From Klebsiella planticola ATCC 33531 (GTDB lineage Bacteria; Pseudomonadota; Gammaproteobacteria; Enterobacterales; Enterobacteriaceae): a stretch of DNA of 43,354 nucleotides. The first letter of the stretch is position 1. Every line of letters starts with the position of its first letter. Below the pieces are notes generated by a model. The model saw only the letters and a list, made by a program, of their open reading frames with translations. It had not been told where the DNA came from and did not search any database. The stretch spans positions 1 through 43,354 of the forward strand of contig NZ_JMPP01000061.1 of the NCBI RefSeq assembly GCF_000735435.1. The letters are read 5' to 3'. The position numbers and the translations under genes are program-made. Of this stretch, positions 31,627-39,777 are shown piece by piece.

Positions 31627-32457
31627 TTATGCGCGAATAAAATCGAGCAAATCCTGGTTAATCTGGTGTTTATGGGTTGTACAGATCCCGTGAGACCCAC
31701 CCTGATAGACCTTTAATTCGCCGTCAGGCAGTAGCTGCGCCGCCACTTTACCGCAGGTTTCAAACGGGACAATCTGGTCATCATCACCATGAATCACCAG
31801 CGTCGGGATTGTCATCTTACGCAGGTCCTCACGGAGATCGGTTTCAGAAAACGCTTTAATACAGTCATAAAGCGCTTTGATTGACCCCTGCAACCCCTGC
31901 TCGACAAACCCTTCGCGTACCGCTTTTGACTCTTTGGCGCCGTCCCGATTGTAGCCGTAGAAAGCTGCGCTCAGCTCATAGAAGAACGCCCCGCGATCCT
32001 CGATAACGCCCTCTCTGATACTGTCGAAGACCGCTTTGGGTACGCCGTTCGGGTTAAAATCCGTCTGAATCATAATCGGCGTCACGGCGCCAATCAGCAC
32101 CGCTTTCGCCACTCGGTCAGTCCCGTGCCGGCCGATATAACGCGCGACTTCTCCGCCGCCGGTTGAGTGTCCGACATGAATGGCATCACGTAAGTTCAGA
32201 TGGGCGGTGAGCTGAGCCAGATCGTCGGCATAGCGATCCATGTTGTGGCCATCCCAGGGCTGCGCCGAACGACCATGCCCCCGACGATCGTGAGCAATCA
32301 CACGGAATCCATGCGATCCAAGAAACAACATTTGATCTTCAAAAGCATCAGCCGTTAACGGCCAGCCGTGGCTGAACACCACCGGTTGCCCGCTGCCCCA
32401 GTCTTTAAAATACAGATAACTACCGTCGTTAAGAGTAAGTTTGTCAAAACCGCTCAT
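31627..32457 (-). CDS. Alpha/beta hydrolase, cofactor-free chloroperoxidase/esterase type
   Basis: This 276-aa protein has the full alpha/beta-hydrolase triad: Ser98 in GHSTGG, Asp227 in HGDDDQIVP and His256 in GGSHGI. The oxyanion segment is SHGWPL (29-34). It closely fits the non-haem chloroperoxidase/arylesterase group, whose members hydrolyse esters and, with organic acid, make peracids. The natural substrate is unknown. There is no signal peptide, so it is cytoplasmic. E. coli has no gene here: rna and rnk are adjacent there (with citT beyond rna). GC content matches its surroundings. Confidence 0.88.
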   Translation of the reverse strand: MSGFDKLTLNDGSYLYFKDWGSGQPVVFSHGWPLTADAFEDQMLFLGSHGFRVIAHDRRGHGRSAQPWDGHNMDRYADDLAQLTAHLNLRDAIHVGHSTGGGEVARYIGRHGTDRVAKAVLIGAVTPIMIQTDFNPNGVPKAVFDSIREGVIEDRGAFFYELSAAFYGYNRDGAKESKAVREGFVEQGLQGSIKALYDCIKAFSETDLREDLRKMTIPTLVIHGDDDQIVPFETCGKVAAQLLPDGELKVYQGGSHGICTTHKHQINQDLLDFIRA

Positions 32458-32592
32458 TTCAGTCTCCTGTACTGGAAGGGTACTACCTGATACCGCTTAA
32501 AAAGGATAAGACAGATTTTTCACTTGCGACGGCAGTATCATAAATTTCATATGTCCCTTTCGGCGATCATCACTTAATGTGCGTTTAATCAC

Positions 32593-32621
32593 TTCAAACC
32601 GCCGACAAGTCTCAGTATGAT
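32593..32621 (+). promoter_or_regulatory. Probable rnk promoter
   Basis: TTCAAA (32593-32598) and TATGAT (32616-32621) are separated by 17 bp. The predicted start is near 32628, which puts the following hairpin at the very 5' end of the mRNA. Confidence 0.55.
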
Positions 32622-32632
32622 GGGACGACATT

Positions 32633-32664
32633 AACCCTTGCCTTTTCGGTGAGGGTTTTCTTTT
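32633..32664 (+). terminator. Attenuator-like hairpin in the rnk leader
   Basis: AACCCTTGCC (32633-32642) and GGTGAGGGTT (32648-32657) pair at all ten positions (two are G-U) around a five-base loop and are followed by TTCTTTTA. The upstream gene is on the other strand, so this is not a gene-end terminator. It lies 34 bases before rnk, within the predicted leader. Confidence 0.65.
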
Positions 32665-32697
32665 ACGGACAGGTTCCTGGATAACACGGAGTATGCG

Positions 32698-33108
32698 ATG
32701 ACCAGACCCGCAATCATCATTAATGAGCTCGATGCAGAACGCATCGACAGGCTGCTCGAACAGCCGGCTTTCGCGAATTCCCCGGTGGCAGATGCGCTGA
32801 ACGACGAACTGGATCGTGCACAAATGCTGGCGCCCGAAGCGATGCCGCATGATGTTGTCAGCATGAACAGTAAAGTCAGATTTCGCGATTTGACCAGCGG
32901 TGAAGAACGCGTGCGGACACTGGTGTTTCCCTCGCAGGTGACCGACAGCGCAACCCAACTTTCCGTGCTCGCCCCCGTTGGTGCCGCGCTGCTCGGCCTG
33001 AAAGTCGGCAGTGCGATCCACTGGGAATTACCGGGCGGGGCATCGGCCCATCTCGAAGTACTGGAGCTGCTTTACCAGCCGGAAGCCGCAGGTGAGTTTC
33101 ATCGTTAA
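32698..33108 (+). CDS. rnk: Regulator of nucleoside diphosphate kinase Rnk
   Basis: Rnk is a 136-aa GreA/GreB-like protein that binds RNA polymerase without cleaving RNA. It was named for its effect on nucleoside diphosphate kinase and alginate in Pseudomonas. The N-terminal helical part is shorter than in GreA, and the C-terminal FKBP-like fold ends with LRVG-type [12 protein letters not shown]. It matches E. coli in length. A 10-bp attenuator-like hairpin occupies the leader. Unlike E. coli, ybdR is not found between rnk and uspG. Confidence 0.95.
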   Translation: MTRPAIIINELDAERIDRLLEQPAFANSPVADALNDELDRAQMLAPEAMPHDVVSMNSKVRFRDLTSGEERVRTLVFPSQVTDSATQLSVLAPVGAALLGLKVGSAIHWELPGGASAHLEVLELLYQPEAAGEFHR

Positions 33109-33143
33109 TTATCCCGCTGCCTGAGGCGTTTCACGCTTTATTC

Positions 33144-33170
33144 AGAGGATGTCTTCGCATCCTCTTTCTG
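33144..33170 (+). terminator. Terminator after rnk
   Basis: AGAGGATG and CATCCTCT enclose the TCTTCG loop, followed by TTCTG. Its position 36 bases past the stop fits termination of rnk. Confidence 0.7.
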
Positions 33171-33261
33171 CCCCCCACCCTCTCTCCTGGCGCTGACAAA
33201 ATTTTACCCCTCTCTTCGTCTGAGCTGACAGTTTTGCGAGCTGAATGACACTATATCTTCC

Positions 33262-33267
33262 TATAAT
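33262..33267 (+). promoter_or_regulatory. uspG -10 box
   Basis: A perfect TATAAT lies 39 bases before the uspG ATG. No clear -35 is seen at 17 bp, which suggests help from an activator or from another sigma factor. Confidence 0.5.
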
Positions 33268-33305
33268 GTGTTGATATAGAAACAGTCGAACAAGGAGGAA
33301 TGCAT

Positions 33306-33734
33306 ATGTATAAAACTATCATTATGCCCGTTGATGTTTTTGAGATGGAGTTGAGCGACAAGGCCGTCCGCCACGCGGAATTTTTGGCCCAGCAGGATGG
33401 GATTATTCACCTGCTCCACGTATTACCCGGATCGTCCAGCTTCACAATGAGCCGCTTTACCGCCGATCTGCGCCGTTTTGAAGAGCATCTACAGCACGAG
33501 GCGGAAACGCGTCTGAAAACAATGGCCGGTCATTTCAGCATCGACCCTTCGCGGATTAAAATGCACGTCCGCTTTGGTAACGTGCGGGACATGGTGAATG
33601 AACTGGCGAACGAAATTAAAGCCGATGTGGTGGTGATTGGTTCGCGCAACCCATCTATCAGCACGCACTTACTTGGCTCTAATGCCTCAAGCGTCATCCG
33701 CCACGCCCATATTCCGGTGATGGTCGTTCGGTAA
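33306..33734 (+). CDS. uspG: Universal stress protein UspG
   Basis: UspG is a 142-aa universal stress protein that binds ATP and autophosphorylates in E. coli. The C-terminal nucleotide motif is visible as [33 protein letters not shown] (short form G-2x-G-9x-G-S/T). The ATG at 33306 is seven bases after AGGAGG and gives the E. coli length. An ATG at 33300 overlaps that site and was rejected. The gene is convergent with ahpF. Confidence 0.96.
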   Translation: MYKTIIMPVDVFEMELSDKAVRHAEFLAQQDGIIHLLHVLPGSSSFTMSRFTADLRRFEEHLQHEAETRLKTMAGHFSIDPSRIKMHVRFGNVRDMVNELANEIKADVVVIGSRNPSISTHLLGSNASSVIRHAHIPVMVVR

Positions 33735-33750
33735 CACCGAACGATAAAAG

Positions 33751-33779
33751 AAGAGGCTACCCTGGGGTAGCCTCTTTTA
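33751..33779. terminator. Bidirectional terminator between uspG and ahpF
   Basis: AAGAGGCTACCC and GGGTAGCCTCTT form a 12-bp stem with T residues on one side and A residues on the other, so it serves both convergent genes. Confidence 0.9.
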
Positions 33780-33802
33780 TATGCAGGTGTAGTCTTACTT
33801 TA

Positions 33803-35368
33803 TTATGCGGTTTTGGTACGAATCAGATAATCGAACGAACTCAGGGAAGCTTTCGCCCCCTCGCCCGCGGCGATAATGATCTGTTTGTACGGTACGGTTG
33901 TGCAGTCGCCGGCGGCAAACACGCCCTTGACGTTGGTTTCACATTTCGCGTCGATGATAATTTCACCCATCCGGTTACGCTCGATGGTGCCTTCCAGCCA
34001 GTTGGTGTTCGGCAGCAGTCCAATCTGCACGAAAATCCCCGCCAGCTCGATATGGTGTTCATCACCGCTAACCCGGTCACGATACTGCAGGCCGGTCACT
34101 TTGCTACCATCGCCCGTCACTTCAGTGGTCTGCGCATTGAGAATGATATCGACATTTTTCAGGCTGCGGACTTTATCCTGCAGGACCTGGTCGGCTTTCA
34201 TTTCCGGCGCGAACTCCAGCAGGGTCACATGTTCTACCAGACCAGCCAGATCGATGGCCGCTTCAACGCCGGAGTTACCGCCGCCGATAACCGCCACGCG
34301 TTTACCTTTAAACAGCGGGCCGTCGCAGTGTGGGCAATAGGTCACCCCTTTGGTGCGGTACTGATCCTCACCCGGCACGTTCATGTTGCGCCATTTTGCC
34401 CCGGTGGCGATGATCACGCTGCGTGCTTTCAGCACCGCGCCGGAGGCCGTTTCAATTTGGTGCAGGCCGCCTTCTACCGAAGCCGGAATCAGTTTCGATG
34501 CGCTCTGAGAGTCAATCACATCCACAGCATAGTCGCTGACGTGCGCTTTTAACGCCCCGGCCAGCTTCTGCCCTTCCGTTTTCGGTACAGAGATGTAGTT
34601 TTCGATATCCACGGTATCCAGCACCTGGCCACCGAAACGTTCACCCATCAGGCCGGTACGAATGCCTTTACGCGCAGAATAGACCGCCGCTGCGGCGCCT
34701 GACGGGCCGGAACCGACGATCAGCACATCGTAAGCATCGCGTTTATTCAGCTCTTCCGCCGCCCGTTTTTCGGCGCCGGTATCGACTTTAGCGACGATTT
34801 CCGCCAGCGTCATACGACCCTGACCGAACTCCTGGCCATTCATAAAGACAGCCGGAACGCCCATCACGTTGCGGTCGGTAATCTCATTCTGGAAAGTCCC
34901 GCCGTCAATCGCCGTATGTTTGATACGCGGATTCAGTACCGCCATCAGGTTCAGCGCCTGCACGACATCCGGGCAGTTATGACAAGAGAGCGAGTAATAG
35001 GTTTCAAACTCAAAATCACCGTCCAGATCGCGGATCTGTTCGAGCAGTGACTGGGTCTCTTTAGAGGGATGACCGCCGGTCCACAGCAGCGCCAGCACCA
35101 AAGAGGTAAATTCATGTCCCAGCGGAGAACCGGCAAAGCGCGGCCCCTGGAGGGATCCAGGATTGGCAATCAGGAACGAGGGCTTGCGGACAGGCAAGCT
35201 GTTATCTTCTCTGAAGGTCACTTTTTCCGACAGTTCGGCGATTTCAGCCAGCAGTTCCTTGATTTCTGCCGATTTTGCGCTGTCATCCAGCGTGGCAACC
35301 AGCTCAACAGGTTTGGTCAGTTTCTCAAGGTAGGCCTTGAGCTGGGTTTTCATGTTGGTGTCGAGCAT
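33803..35368 (-). CDS. ahpF: Alkyl hydroperoxide reductase flavoprotein AhpF
   Basis: AhpF passes electrons from NADH through FAD and two disulfides to AhpC. The 521-aa protein has an N-terminal double-thioredoxin-like domain with CHNC (Cys129, Cys132). The thioredoxin-reductase-like part carries FAD motif [10 protein letters not shown], the redox pair CPHC near residues 345-348, the NAD(H) motif [10 protein letters not shown] and the C-terminal FAD segment [16 protein letters not shown]. All expected motifs are present at E. coli length. The gap to ahpC is 241 bp and holds an ERIC element. Confidence 0.97.
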   Translation of the reverse strand: MLDTNMKTQLKAYLEKLTKPVELVATLDDSAKSAEIKELLAEIAELSEKVTFREDNSLPVRKPSFLIANPGSLQGPRFAGSPLGHEFTSLVLALLWTGGHPSKETQSLLEQIRDLDGDFEFETYYSLSCHNCPDVVQALNLMAVLNPRIKHTAIDGGTFQNEITDRNVMGVPAVFMNGQEFGQGRMTLAEIVAKVDTGAEKRAAEELNKRDAYDVLIVGSGPSGAAAAVYSARKGIRTGLMGERFGGQVLDTVDIENYISVPKTEGQKLAGALKAHVSDYAVDVIDSQSASKLIPASVEGGLHQIETASGAVLKARSVIIATGAKWRNMNVPGEDQYRTKGVTYCPHCDGPLFKGKRVAVIGGGNSGVEAAIDLAGLVEHVTLLEFAPEMKADQVLQDKVRSLKNVDIILNAQTTEVTGDGSKVTGLQYRDRVSGDEHHIELAGIFVQIGLLPNTNWLEGTIERNRMGEIIIDAKCETNVKGVFAAGDCTTVPYKQIIIAAGEGAKASLSSFDYLIRTKTA

Positions 35369-35397
35369 TTTTAATCTCCTGCTTAAAAAACATCATC

Positions 35398-35437
35398 ATG
35401 CAAGCTGCCTTGCGGGCGGCCTGAATGCGGCTTGCAT
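35398..35437 (-). repeat. Stem-loop just before ahpF
   Basis: ATGCAAGC (35398 on) and GCTTGCAT (ending near 35437) can pair around a GC-rich inner region, about 30 bases upstream of the ahpF start on the mRNA. It may influence ahpF translation or stability. Confidence 0.45.
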
Positions 35438-35489
35438 CATGGTGTTGGAATAAAACGGGCGCAGATGCACCCGCTTGAGGATAAATTCG

Positions 35490-35601
35490 CAAGCATTTCG
35501 TGTTACAGGAAGGCGGCAAGCTTATGAAGCCCCGGGAGCTTACATAAGTAAGTGACCGGGGTAATTAAGCGTTGCCAACACACCTGTGGCATGAAAGACG
35601 C
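35490..35601. repeat. ERIC (IRU) element between ahpC and ahpF
   Basis: The core GGAGCTTACATAAGTAAGTG with its flanking CCCC/GGGG arms (35530-35561) is the conserved centre of the enterobacterial repetitive intergenic consensus. The flanks also fit, with AGGAAGGCGGCAAG on the left (35507-35520) and GCCAACACACCTG on the right (35573-35585). The outer ends are estimated. The element is transcribed with ahpCF and would form a long imperfect hairpin in the mRNA. Confidence 0.85.
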
Positions 35602-35609
35602 CGGAATTT

Positions 35610-36173
35610 TTAGATTTTACCGACCAGGTCCAGAGACGGAGCCAGAGTCGCTTCACCTTCTTTCCATTTCGCCGGGCAAACTTCACCTGGGTGAGAAGCA
35701 ACGTACTGAGCAGCTTTGATTTTACGCAGCAGGTCAGATGCGTCGCGGCCGATACCTTCAGCGGTAACTTCGATAGCCTGGATGATACCCTGCGGGTCAA
35801 CAACGAAGGTTGCGCGGTCTGCCAGACCTTCGTCTTCACGCATGTTGTCGAAGTTACGGGTCAGGGCGCCAGTCGGGTCGCCGATCATCGCATATTTGAT
35901 TTTCGCGATAGTGTCAGAGCTGCTGTGCCATGCTTTGTGGGTGAAGTGGGTATCGGTAGAAACGGAGTACACGTCTACGCCCAGTTTCTGCAGTTCTTCG
36001 TAATGGTCTGCAACGTCGCCCAGTTCAGTCGGGCATACGAAGGTGAAGTCTGCCGGATAGAAGAAGAATACGCTCCAACGGCCTTCGGTGTCTTTTTCGG
36101 TAACTTCGATGAATTCACCGTTTTTGAATGCCTGGTTTTTAAAAGGTTTGATTTTAGTGTTAATCAAGGACAT
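35610..36173 (-). CDS. ahpC: Alkyl hydroperoxide reductase peroxiredoxin AhpC
   Basis: AhpC is the main scavenger of low-level hydrogen peroxide and organic hydroperoxides and forms a decamer in the cytoplasm. The 187-aa typical two-Cys peroxiredoxin has the peroxidatic Cys47 in FVCPTE and the resolving Cys166 in GEVCPAKW. It is nearly identical to E. coli. The ribosome site is GGAGGAAG. An OxyR-type site lies 60-97 bp upstream. It forms an operon with ahpF and is divergent from dsbG. Confidence 0.98.
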   Translation of the reverse strand: MSLINTKIKPFKNQAFKNGEFIEVTEKDTEGRWSVFFFYPADFTFVCPTELGDVADHYEELQKLGVDVYSVSTDTHFTHKAWHSSSDTIAKIKYAMIGDPTGALTRNFDNMREDEGLADRATFVVDPQGIIQAIEVTAEGIGRDASDLLRKIKAAQYVASHPGEVCPAKWKEGEATLAPSLDLVGKI

Positions 36174-36233
36174 CTATACTTCCTCCGTGTTTTCGTTGAG
36201 GTCTAAGTTAACGAACTTTTCCTGATTCGACCA

Positions 36234-36270
36234 ATGCGTTTGCATTATCAAATCAATAAGCGATATCTAA
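36234..36270 (-). promoter_or_regulatory. OxyR-type site upstream of ahpC
   Basis: Read on the plus strand, four tetrads spaced by seven bases are ATGC, TTAT, ATAA and CTAA. They match the OxyR pattern ATAG-N7-CTAT-N7-ATAG-N7-CTAT at 11 of 16 positions. OxyR activation of ahpC is established in E. coli and Salmonella. Confidence 0.6.
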
Positions 36271-36350
36271 CAACCGGAACAAGACAGCTTTGTGAACCCG
36301 TCGCGACAATCGCCGCGTTTCGTTACTTTTGCATCCCGTGGCGCTGAAAG

Positions 36351-36462
36351 TAAAAAGGCCGCCCTGTTCAGGCGGCCCCGTTACCTGAAATACCCGCAGG
36401 TAGGTTCAGTGCCAGACAAGCTGGCTATGTGTTGCGCTCTACATTACCTTAATGTAACAGCA
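36351..36462 (-). ncRNA. Candidate small RNA between ahpC and dsbG
   Basis: On the minus strand, about 110 nt fold into four consecutive stem-loops with perfect arms: TACATTA/TAATGTA (36440-36456, three-base loop), GCCAG/CTGGC (36411-36425), TACCTG/CAGGTA (36382-36402) and a GC-only 7-bp terminator stem, GGCCGCC/GGCGGCC (36357-36377), followed by UUUUUA. A promoter-like pair lies directly upstream. No protein gene ends at this terminator. I do not recognise a known RNA. The alternative is a distal, attenuated ahpC leader, since ahpC begins 178 bases further on in the same direction. Confidence 0.5.
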
Positions 36463-36468
36463 AGGCCG

Positions 36469-36497
36469 ATTACACCATCCGCAGTATTAAAGGGCAA
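36469..36497 (-). promoter_or_regulatory. Promoter of the candidate small RNA
   Basis: On the minus strand, TTGCCC (36492-36497) and TGTAAT (36469-36474) are separated by exactly 17 bp. The predicted start is near 36461. The dsbG OxyR-type site ends 11 bp upstream of this -35, a distance suited to activation in both directions. Confidence 0.5.
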
Positions 36498-36508
36498 TCC
36501 GCCCGCGA

Positions 36509-36545
36509 GCAGGTCTTACCTATAGCTGTGATAGGCTTCATCATC
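36509..36545 (+). promoter_or_regulatory. OxyR-type site upstream of dsbG
   Basis: The tetrads GCAG, CTAT, ATAG and CATC, each seven bases apart, match the OxyR pattern at 11 of 16 positions, with both central tetrads perfect. A TATACA -10 box lies at 36555-36560. dsbG is an OxyR-regulated gene in E. coli. Confidence 0.6.
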
Positions 36546-36580
36546 TTTTCACCTTATACATTGATTTAAAAGGAATAATC

Positions 36581-37327
36581 ATGTTAAAGCGTCTGTTTTT
36601 TCTGAGTTTTTTACCCTTTTTCTGCCAGGCTGAAGATCTCCCGGCTCCCGTAAAAGCGATAGAAAAACAGGGAATTACCATTATTAAGCCCTTTGAAGCG
36701 CCGGGTGGAGTGAAGGGATGGCTGGGGAAGTATCAGGATATGGGGGTCGCTATCTATCTGACCCCCGACGGCAAGCACGCCATTTCCGGCTATATGTACG
36801 ATGAAAATGGCAATAACCTGAGCGAACAGCTGTTCCAGAAAGAGCTCTATACGCCGGCAGGCCAGGCGATGTGGAAGAAAATGGAGGCCGCCAGCTGGCT
36901 ACAGGAAGGGAAAAAGGAGGCGCCGATCATTCTGTATGTCTTTGCCGATCCCTTCTGCCCGTACTGCCTGCAATTCTGGCAACAGGCGCGTCCGTGGGTA
37001 GAGTCAGGCAAAGTACAGATTCGCACGCTGTTGGTTGGCGTCATCAAACCCGAAAGCCCGGCAACGGCCGCCGCAATTCTCGCCACTCAGGATCCGGCGA
37101 AAACCTGGCGTGATTACGAACAATCCGCCGGTAAAATGCCTATTAAGCTCCCGGCTCATCTCTCCCCGGAAAAAATGAAGATCGTCAGCGAGAATCAGCA
37201 GCTAATGGATGAACTCGGCGCGAACGCAACGCCGGCCATTTACTACATGAACAAAGATAATATGCTGCAGCAGGTGGTCGGGCTGCCTGAAGCCGACAAG
37301 CTGCAGGTCATGATGGGAGAAAAGTAA
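36581..37327 (+). CDS. dsbG: Periplasmic thiol:disulfide protein DsbG
   Basis: DsbG is a DsbC-like dimeric periplasmic protein that keeps single cysteines of certain proteins reduced, protecting them from sulfenylation. It is recycled by DsbD. The 248-aa precursor has a signal peptide (cleaved near residue 17, CQA), an N-terminal dimerisation domain and a thioredoxin fold with the active site CPYC (Cys126, Cys129) and the cis-Pro loop TPAIYYM. The start follows AAGGAATAATC. Linkage with ahpCF and an OxyR-type site place it in the peroxide response. Confidence 0.97.
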   Translation: MLKRLFFLSFLPFFCQAEDLPAPVKAIEKQGITIIKPFEAPGGVKGWLGKYQDMGVAIYLTPDGKHAISGYMYDENGNNLSEQLFQKELYTPAGQAMWKKMEAASWLQEGKKEAPIILYVFADPFCPYCLQFWQQARPWVESGKVQIRTLLVGVIKPESPATAAAILATQDPAKTWRDYEQSAGKMPIKLPAHLSPEKMKIVSENQQLMDELGANATPAIYYMNKDNMLQQVVGLPEADKLQVMMGEK

Positions 37328-37347
37328 CCCCTCAGCTCTGCTTTCTG

Positions 37348-37376
37348 GCCAGGTTCCTGAGCAAAAAGAACCTGGC
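37348..37376 (+). terminator. Hairpin after dsbG
   Basis: GCCAGGTTC and GAACCTGGC form a perfect 9-bp stem with an 11-base loop, 20 bases after dsbG. It lacks a uridine run, so efficiency is uncertain. Confidence 0.5.
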
Positions 37377-37514
37377 TTACGCCTCTCCAGTCATATACAT
37401 TCAGTAATGGCGAAGAATAAACGCCAGCATGAATTCACCAAATCAATAATTACAAAAAATAAAATACAAAATATTAATCATTTTTATCACCACGACTTAA
37501 TCCGGACATTAGCC

Positions 37515-38429
37515 ATGGCGAATCTTTACGGCCTGAAAAAATTCGATCTTAACTTGCTGGTTATTTTTGAATGCATCTATCAACATCTGAGCATCAGTCG
37601 GGCGGCGGAAACATTGTTTATTACCCCCTCCGCCGTCAGCCAGTCACTGCAACGCCTGCGCACTCAGCTTAACGATCCTCTGTTTATTCGTTCGGGGAAA
37701 GGAATTACGCCCACCAAAACGAGCGTCAACTTGCATTATCTCCTCGAAAAAAACTTAAGCCAGCTTGAGAAAACGATTTCTATGGCCAACCCGGCCAACT
37801 TTAAAAAACGTTTTGTCATTTATAGCCCACAGTTATTTATTACCCCCGATGCGTCACAATTCATCCACGCCCTCTACCAGAGCGGCAATATGCAGGTGGA
37901 ACACCATGACCTGCAGCTCACCAGCGGGTCGGTGGAGAGTCTACTCTCACAGCGCAAGGCGGACCTGATACTCAGTTTGTCCCCCTGTAAAAGCGCGGAG
38001 ACACTCTGTCAGCCCTTCCGGGAGGCTGAGATGGTACTGGTCTGTGGCCAACACCATCCGCGGGCCGACGAACTCAACGATCGGCAGGCCATCATGCGGG
38101 AAAGTTTCGCCGCCTATCTTTCCAGTGAGGTCGGCATAAAGAACTTTCATGCGCACATGAAAAAAAGTTTGCCGGAGCGAATGATTGCCTTTCGCAGCGA
38201 TTCTCTGATAGCGATTGTCAATATGATTAACCAGACCGACCTTATCGGCTTTGTCCCTAAAGCTCTATTTAACCACCCGCTTTTCAATCTGAAATTAATA
38301 CCGCTGCCCGTTCCGGCGCCATCTATTATGATCTACATGATTTATCACCAGACGCAGATAAATACGCCCATATTCTCCTCGCTGATCGACAAGATAATCC
38401 AGCCGCAACCTCAGATAAATAATTCATAA
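37515..38429 (+). CDS. ybdO: LysR-family transcriptional regulator (YbdO/CitR type)
   Basis: This LysR-type regulator is 304 aa. The N-terminal helix-turn-helix covers about residues 8-65 (FDLNLLVIFECIYQHLSISRAAETLFITPSAVSQSL region). The effector domain is more diverged from E. coli YbdO than is usual for this window, and I estimate only moderate similarity beyond residue 95. The start was set at the ATG that matches the E. coli N-terminus MANLY. Upstream in-frame codons back to 37407 have no ribosome site. E. coli YbdO has been linked to citrate fermentation genes. Those genes are not at this locus, so the target here is unknown. Confidence 0.88.
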   Translation: MANLYGLKKFDLNLLVIFECIYQHLSISRAAETLFITPSAVSQSLQRLRTQLNDPLFIRSGKGITPTKTSVNLHYLLEKNLSQLEKTISMANPANFKKRFVIYSPQLFITPDASQFIHALYQSGNMQVEHHDLQLTSGSVESLLSQRKADLILSLSPCKSAETLCQPFREAEMVLVCGQHHPRADELNDRQAIMRESFAAYLSSEVGIKNFHAHMKKSLPERMIAFRSDSLIAIVNMINQTDLIGFVPKALFNHPLFNLKLIPLPVPAPSIMIYMIYHQTQINTPIFSSLIDKIIQPQPQINNS

Positions 38430-38553
38430 CTTGAATGGTTTAATAAAAACCAATACACCACACAAATGCACAGCATAAAGAATGACGATGATGGCTTTCT
38501 GTCGTAGCATGATATGCAATCAGATCGTCAACTGCAGTTAAGGAACAGAGACC

Positions 38554-39777
38554 GTGACATTAATAAAACTTCCGTTACCCGATTCCGTTCTGCAGGCCGC
38601 GCAGAAACGCATTGAATGGGTGATGGATAATTTCCCACGTATCTGTGTCTCTTTTTCCGGGGGCAAGGATTCCACCCTGATGTTACATCTGACCGCGCTT
38701 CACGCGCGACGTACGGGCCGCAAAATTAGCGTGCTGTTTATCGACTGGGAAGCGCAGTTTTCCTGCACCATTACCCATTGTGAAGCGCTGCGGGAAACGT
38801 ATCAGGATGTCATCGAACGATTTTTTTGGGTTGCTCTGCCGCTAACCACGCAGAACTCACTCAGCCAGTTCGCTCCGGAATGGCAATGCTGGGAACCAGG
38901 CACCCCATGGGTACGCCAGCCTCCTCCACATGCCATTACCGACCCCGGCTATTTTTCTTTTTACACCCCGGGGATGAGCTTCGAAAACTTTGTTCGCGAA
39001 TTCGCCGACTGGTTTTCCGCTAACCGTCCCGCGGCGGTCTTAGTCGGCATCCGCGCGGATGAATCCCTTAACCGATTCATCACCATCTCGTCGCGCCGCA
39101 AACAGCGCTTTGCCGATGACAAGCCCTGGACCACCGCAGCGCCGGGGGGCCACGCGTGGTACGCCTACCCTATTTATGACTGGAAAACCGCTGATATCTG
39201 GACCTGGTTTGCCAAAAGCGGACTCGCCTGTAACCCACTCTATAATCTGATGTATCAGGCCGGCGTACCGCTGCGCTACATGCGTATCTGTGAACCTTTC
39301 GGTCCGGAACAACGCCAGGGGCTTTGGCTTTATCACGTACTGGAACCTGAACGCTGGGCCGCCATGTGTCAGCGGGTGAGCGGCGCGTGCGGCGGCGGCA
39401 TCTACGCCGGCCAGGATAACCAGTTCTACGGGCATCGCAAGCTGGAGAAGCCCGGACATCATAGCTGGAAGAGCTACGCCCTGTTTTTACTCGACAGCAT
39501 GCCGGAAAAAACGGCCGAGCATTACCGGAATAAAATTGCCGTCTATCTGCGCTGGTATCAAAAGCAGGGGATGGAGGAGATACCTGACCTCCAGAAGGCC
39601 GATACCGGCGCGAAGGATATTCCGTCCTGGCGACGTATCTGCAAGGTGCTACTGAATAACGATTACTGGTGCCGCATGCTCTCTTTCAGTCCAACCAAAT
39701 CCAGCCATTACCGGCGCTACCGCGAACGAATGAGTCAAAAACGCCAGCAGTGGGGAATCCTATGCAACAACAAATAA
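38554..39777 (+). CDS. ybdN: PAPS-reductase/DndC-like ATP pyrophosphatase YbdN (IbrA-like)
   Basis: YbdN is a 407-aa cytoplasmic protein of the adenine-nucleotide alpha-hydrolase superfamily. The PP-loop SFSGGKDS is at residues 33-40. The middle part carries the DUF3440 features AAPGGHAWYAYPIYDWKTADIW and EPFGPEQRQGL. Close relatives are IbrA of E. coli, implicated in control of immunoglobulin-binding genes, and more remotely DndC, which activates sulfur for DNA phosphorothioation. The molecular activity is not known. The start is GTG. It overlaps ybdM by 16 bases, so the two are coupled. Confidence 0.92.
   Translation: MTLIKLPLPDSVLQAAQKRIEWVMDNFPRICVSFSGGKDSTLMLHLTALHARRTGRKISVLFIDWEAQFSCTITHCEALRETYQDVIERFFWVALPLTTQNSLSQFAPEWQCWEPGTPWVRQPPPHAITDPGYFSFYTPGMSFENFVREFADWFSANRPAAVLVGIRADESLNRFITISSRRKQRFADDKPWTTAAPGGHAWYAYPIYDWKTADIWTWFAKSGLACNPLYNLMYQAGVPLRYMRICEPFGPEQRQGLWLYHVLEPERWAAMCQRVSGACGGGIYAGQDNQFYGHRKLEKPGHHSWKSYALFLLDSMPEKTAEHYRNKIAVYLRWYQKQGMEEIPDLQKADTGAKDIPSWRRICKVLLNNDYWCRMLSFSPTKSSHYRRYRERMSQKRQQWGILCNNK

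Noticed and set aside
36292-36525. 77-aa plus-strand open frame in the ahpC-dsbG gap
   Set aside because: It starts with a GTG without a ribosome site, is rich in Arg/Ser/Pro, and runs across the hairpins and the OxyR-type site. It is better explained as chance in a regulatory region.
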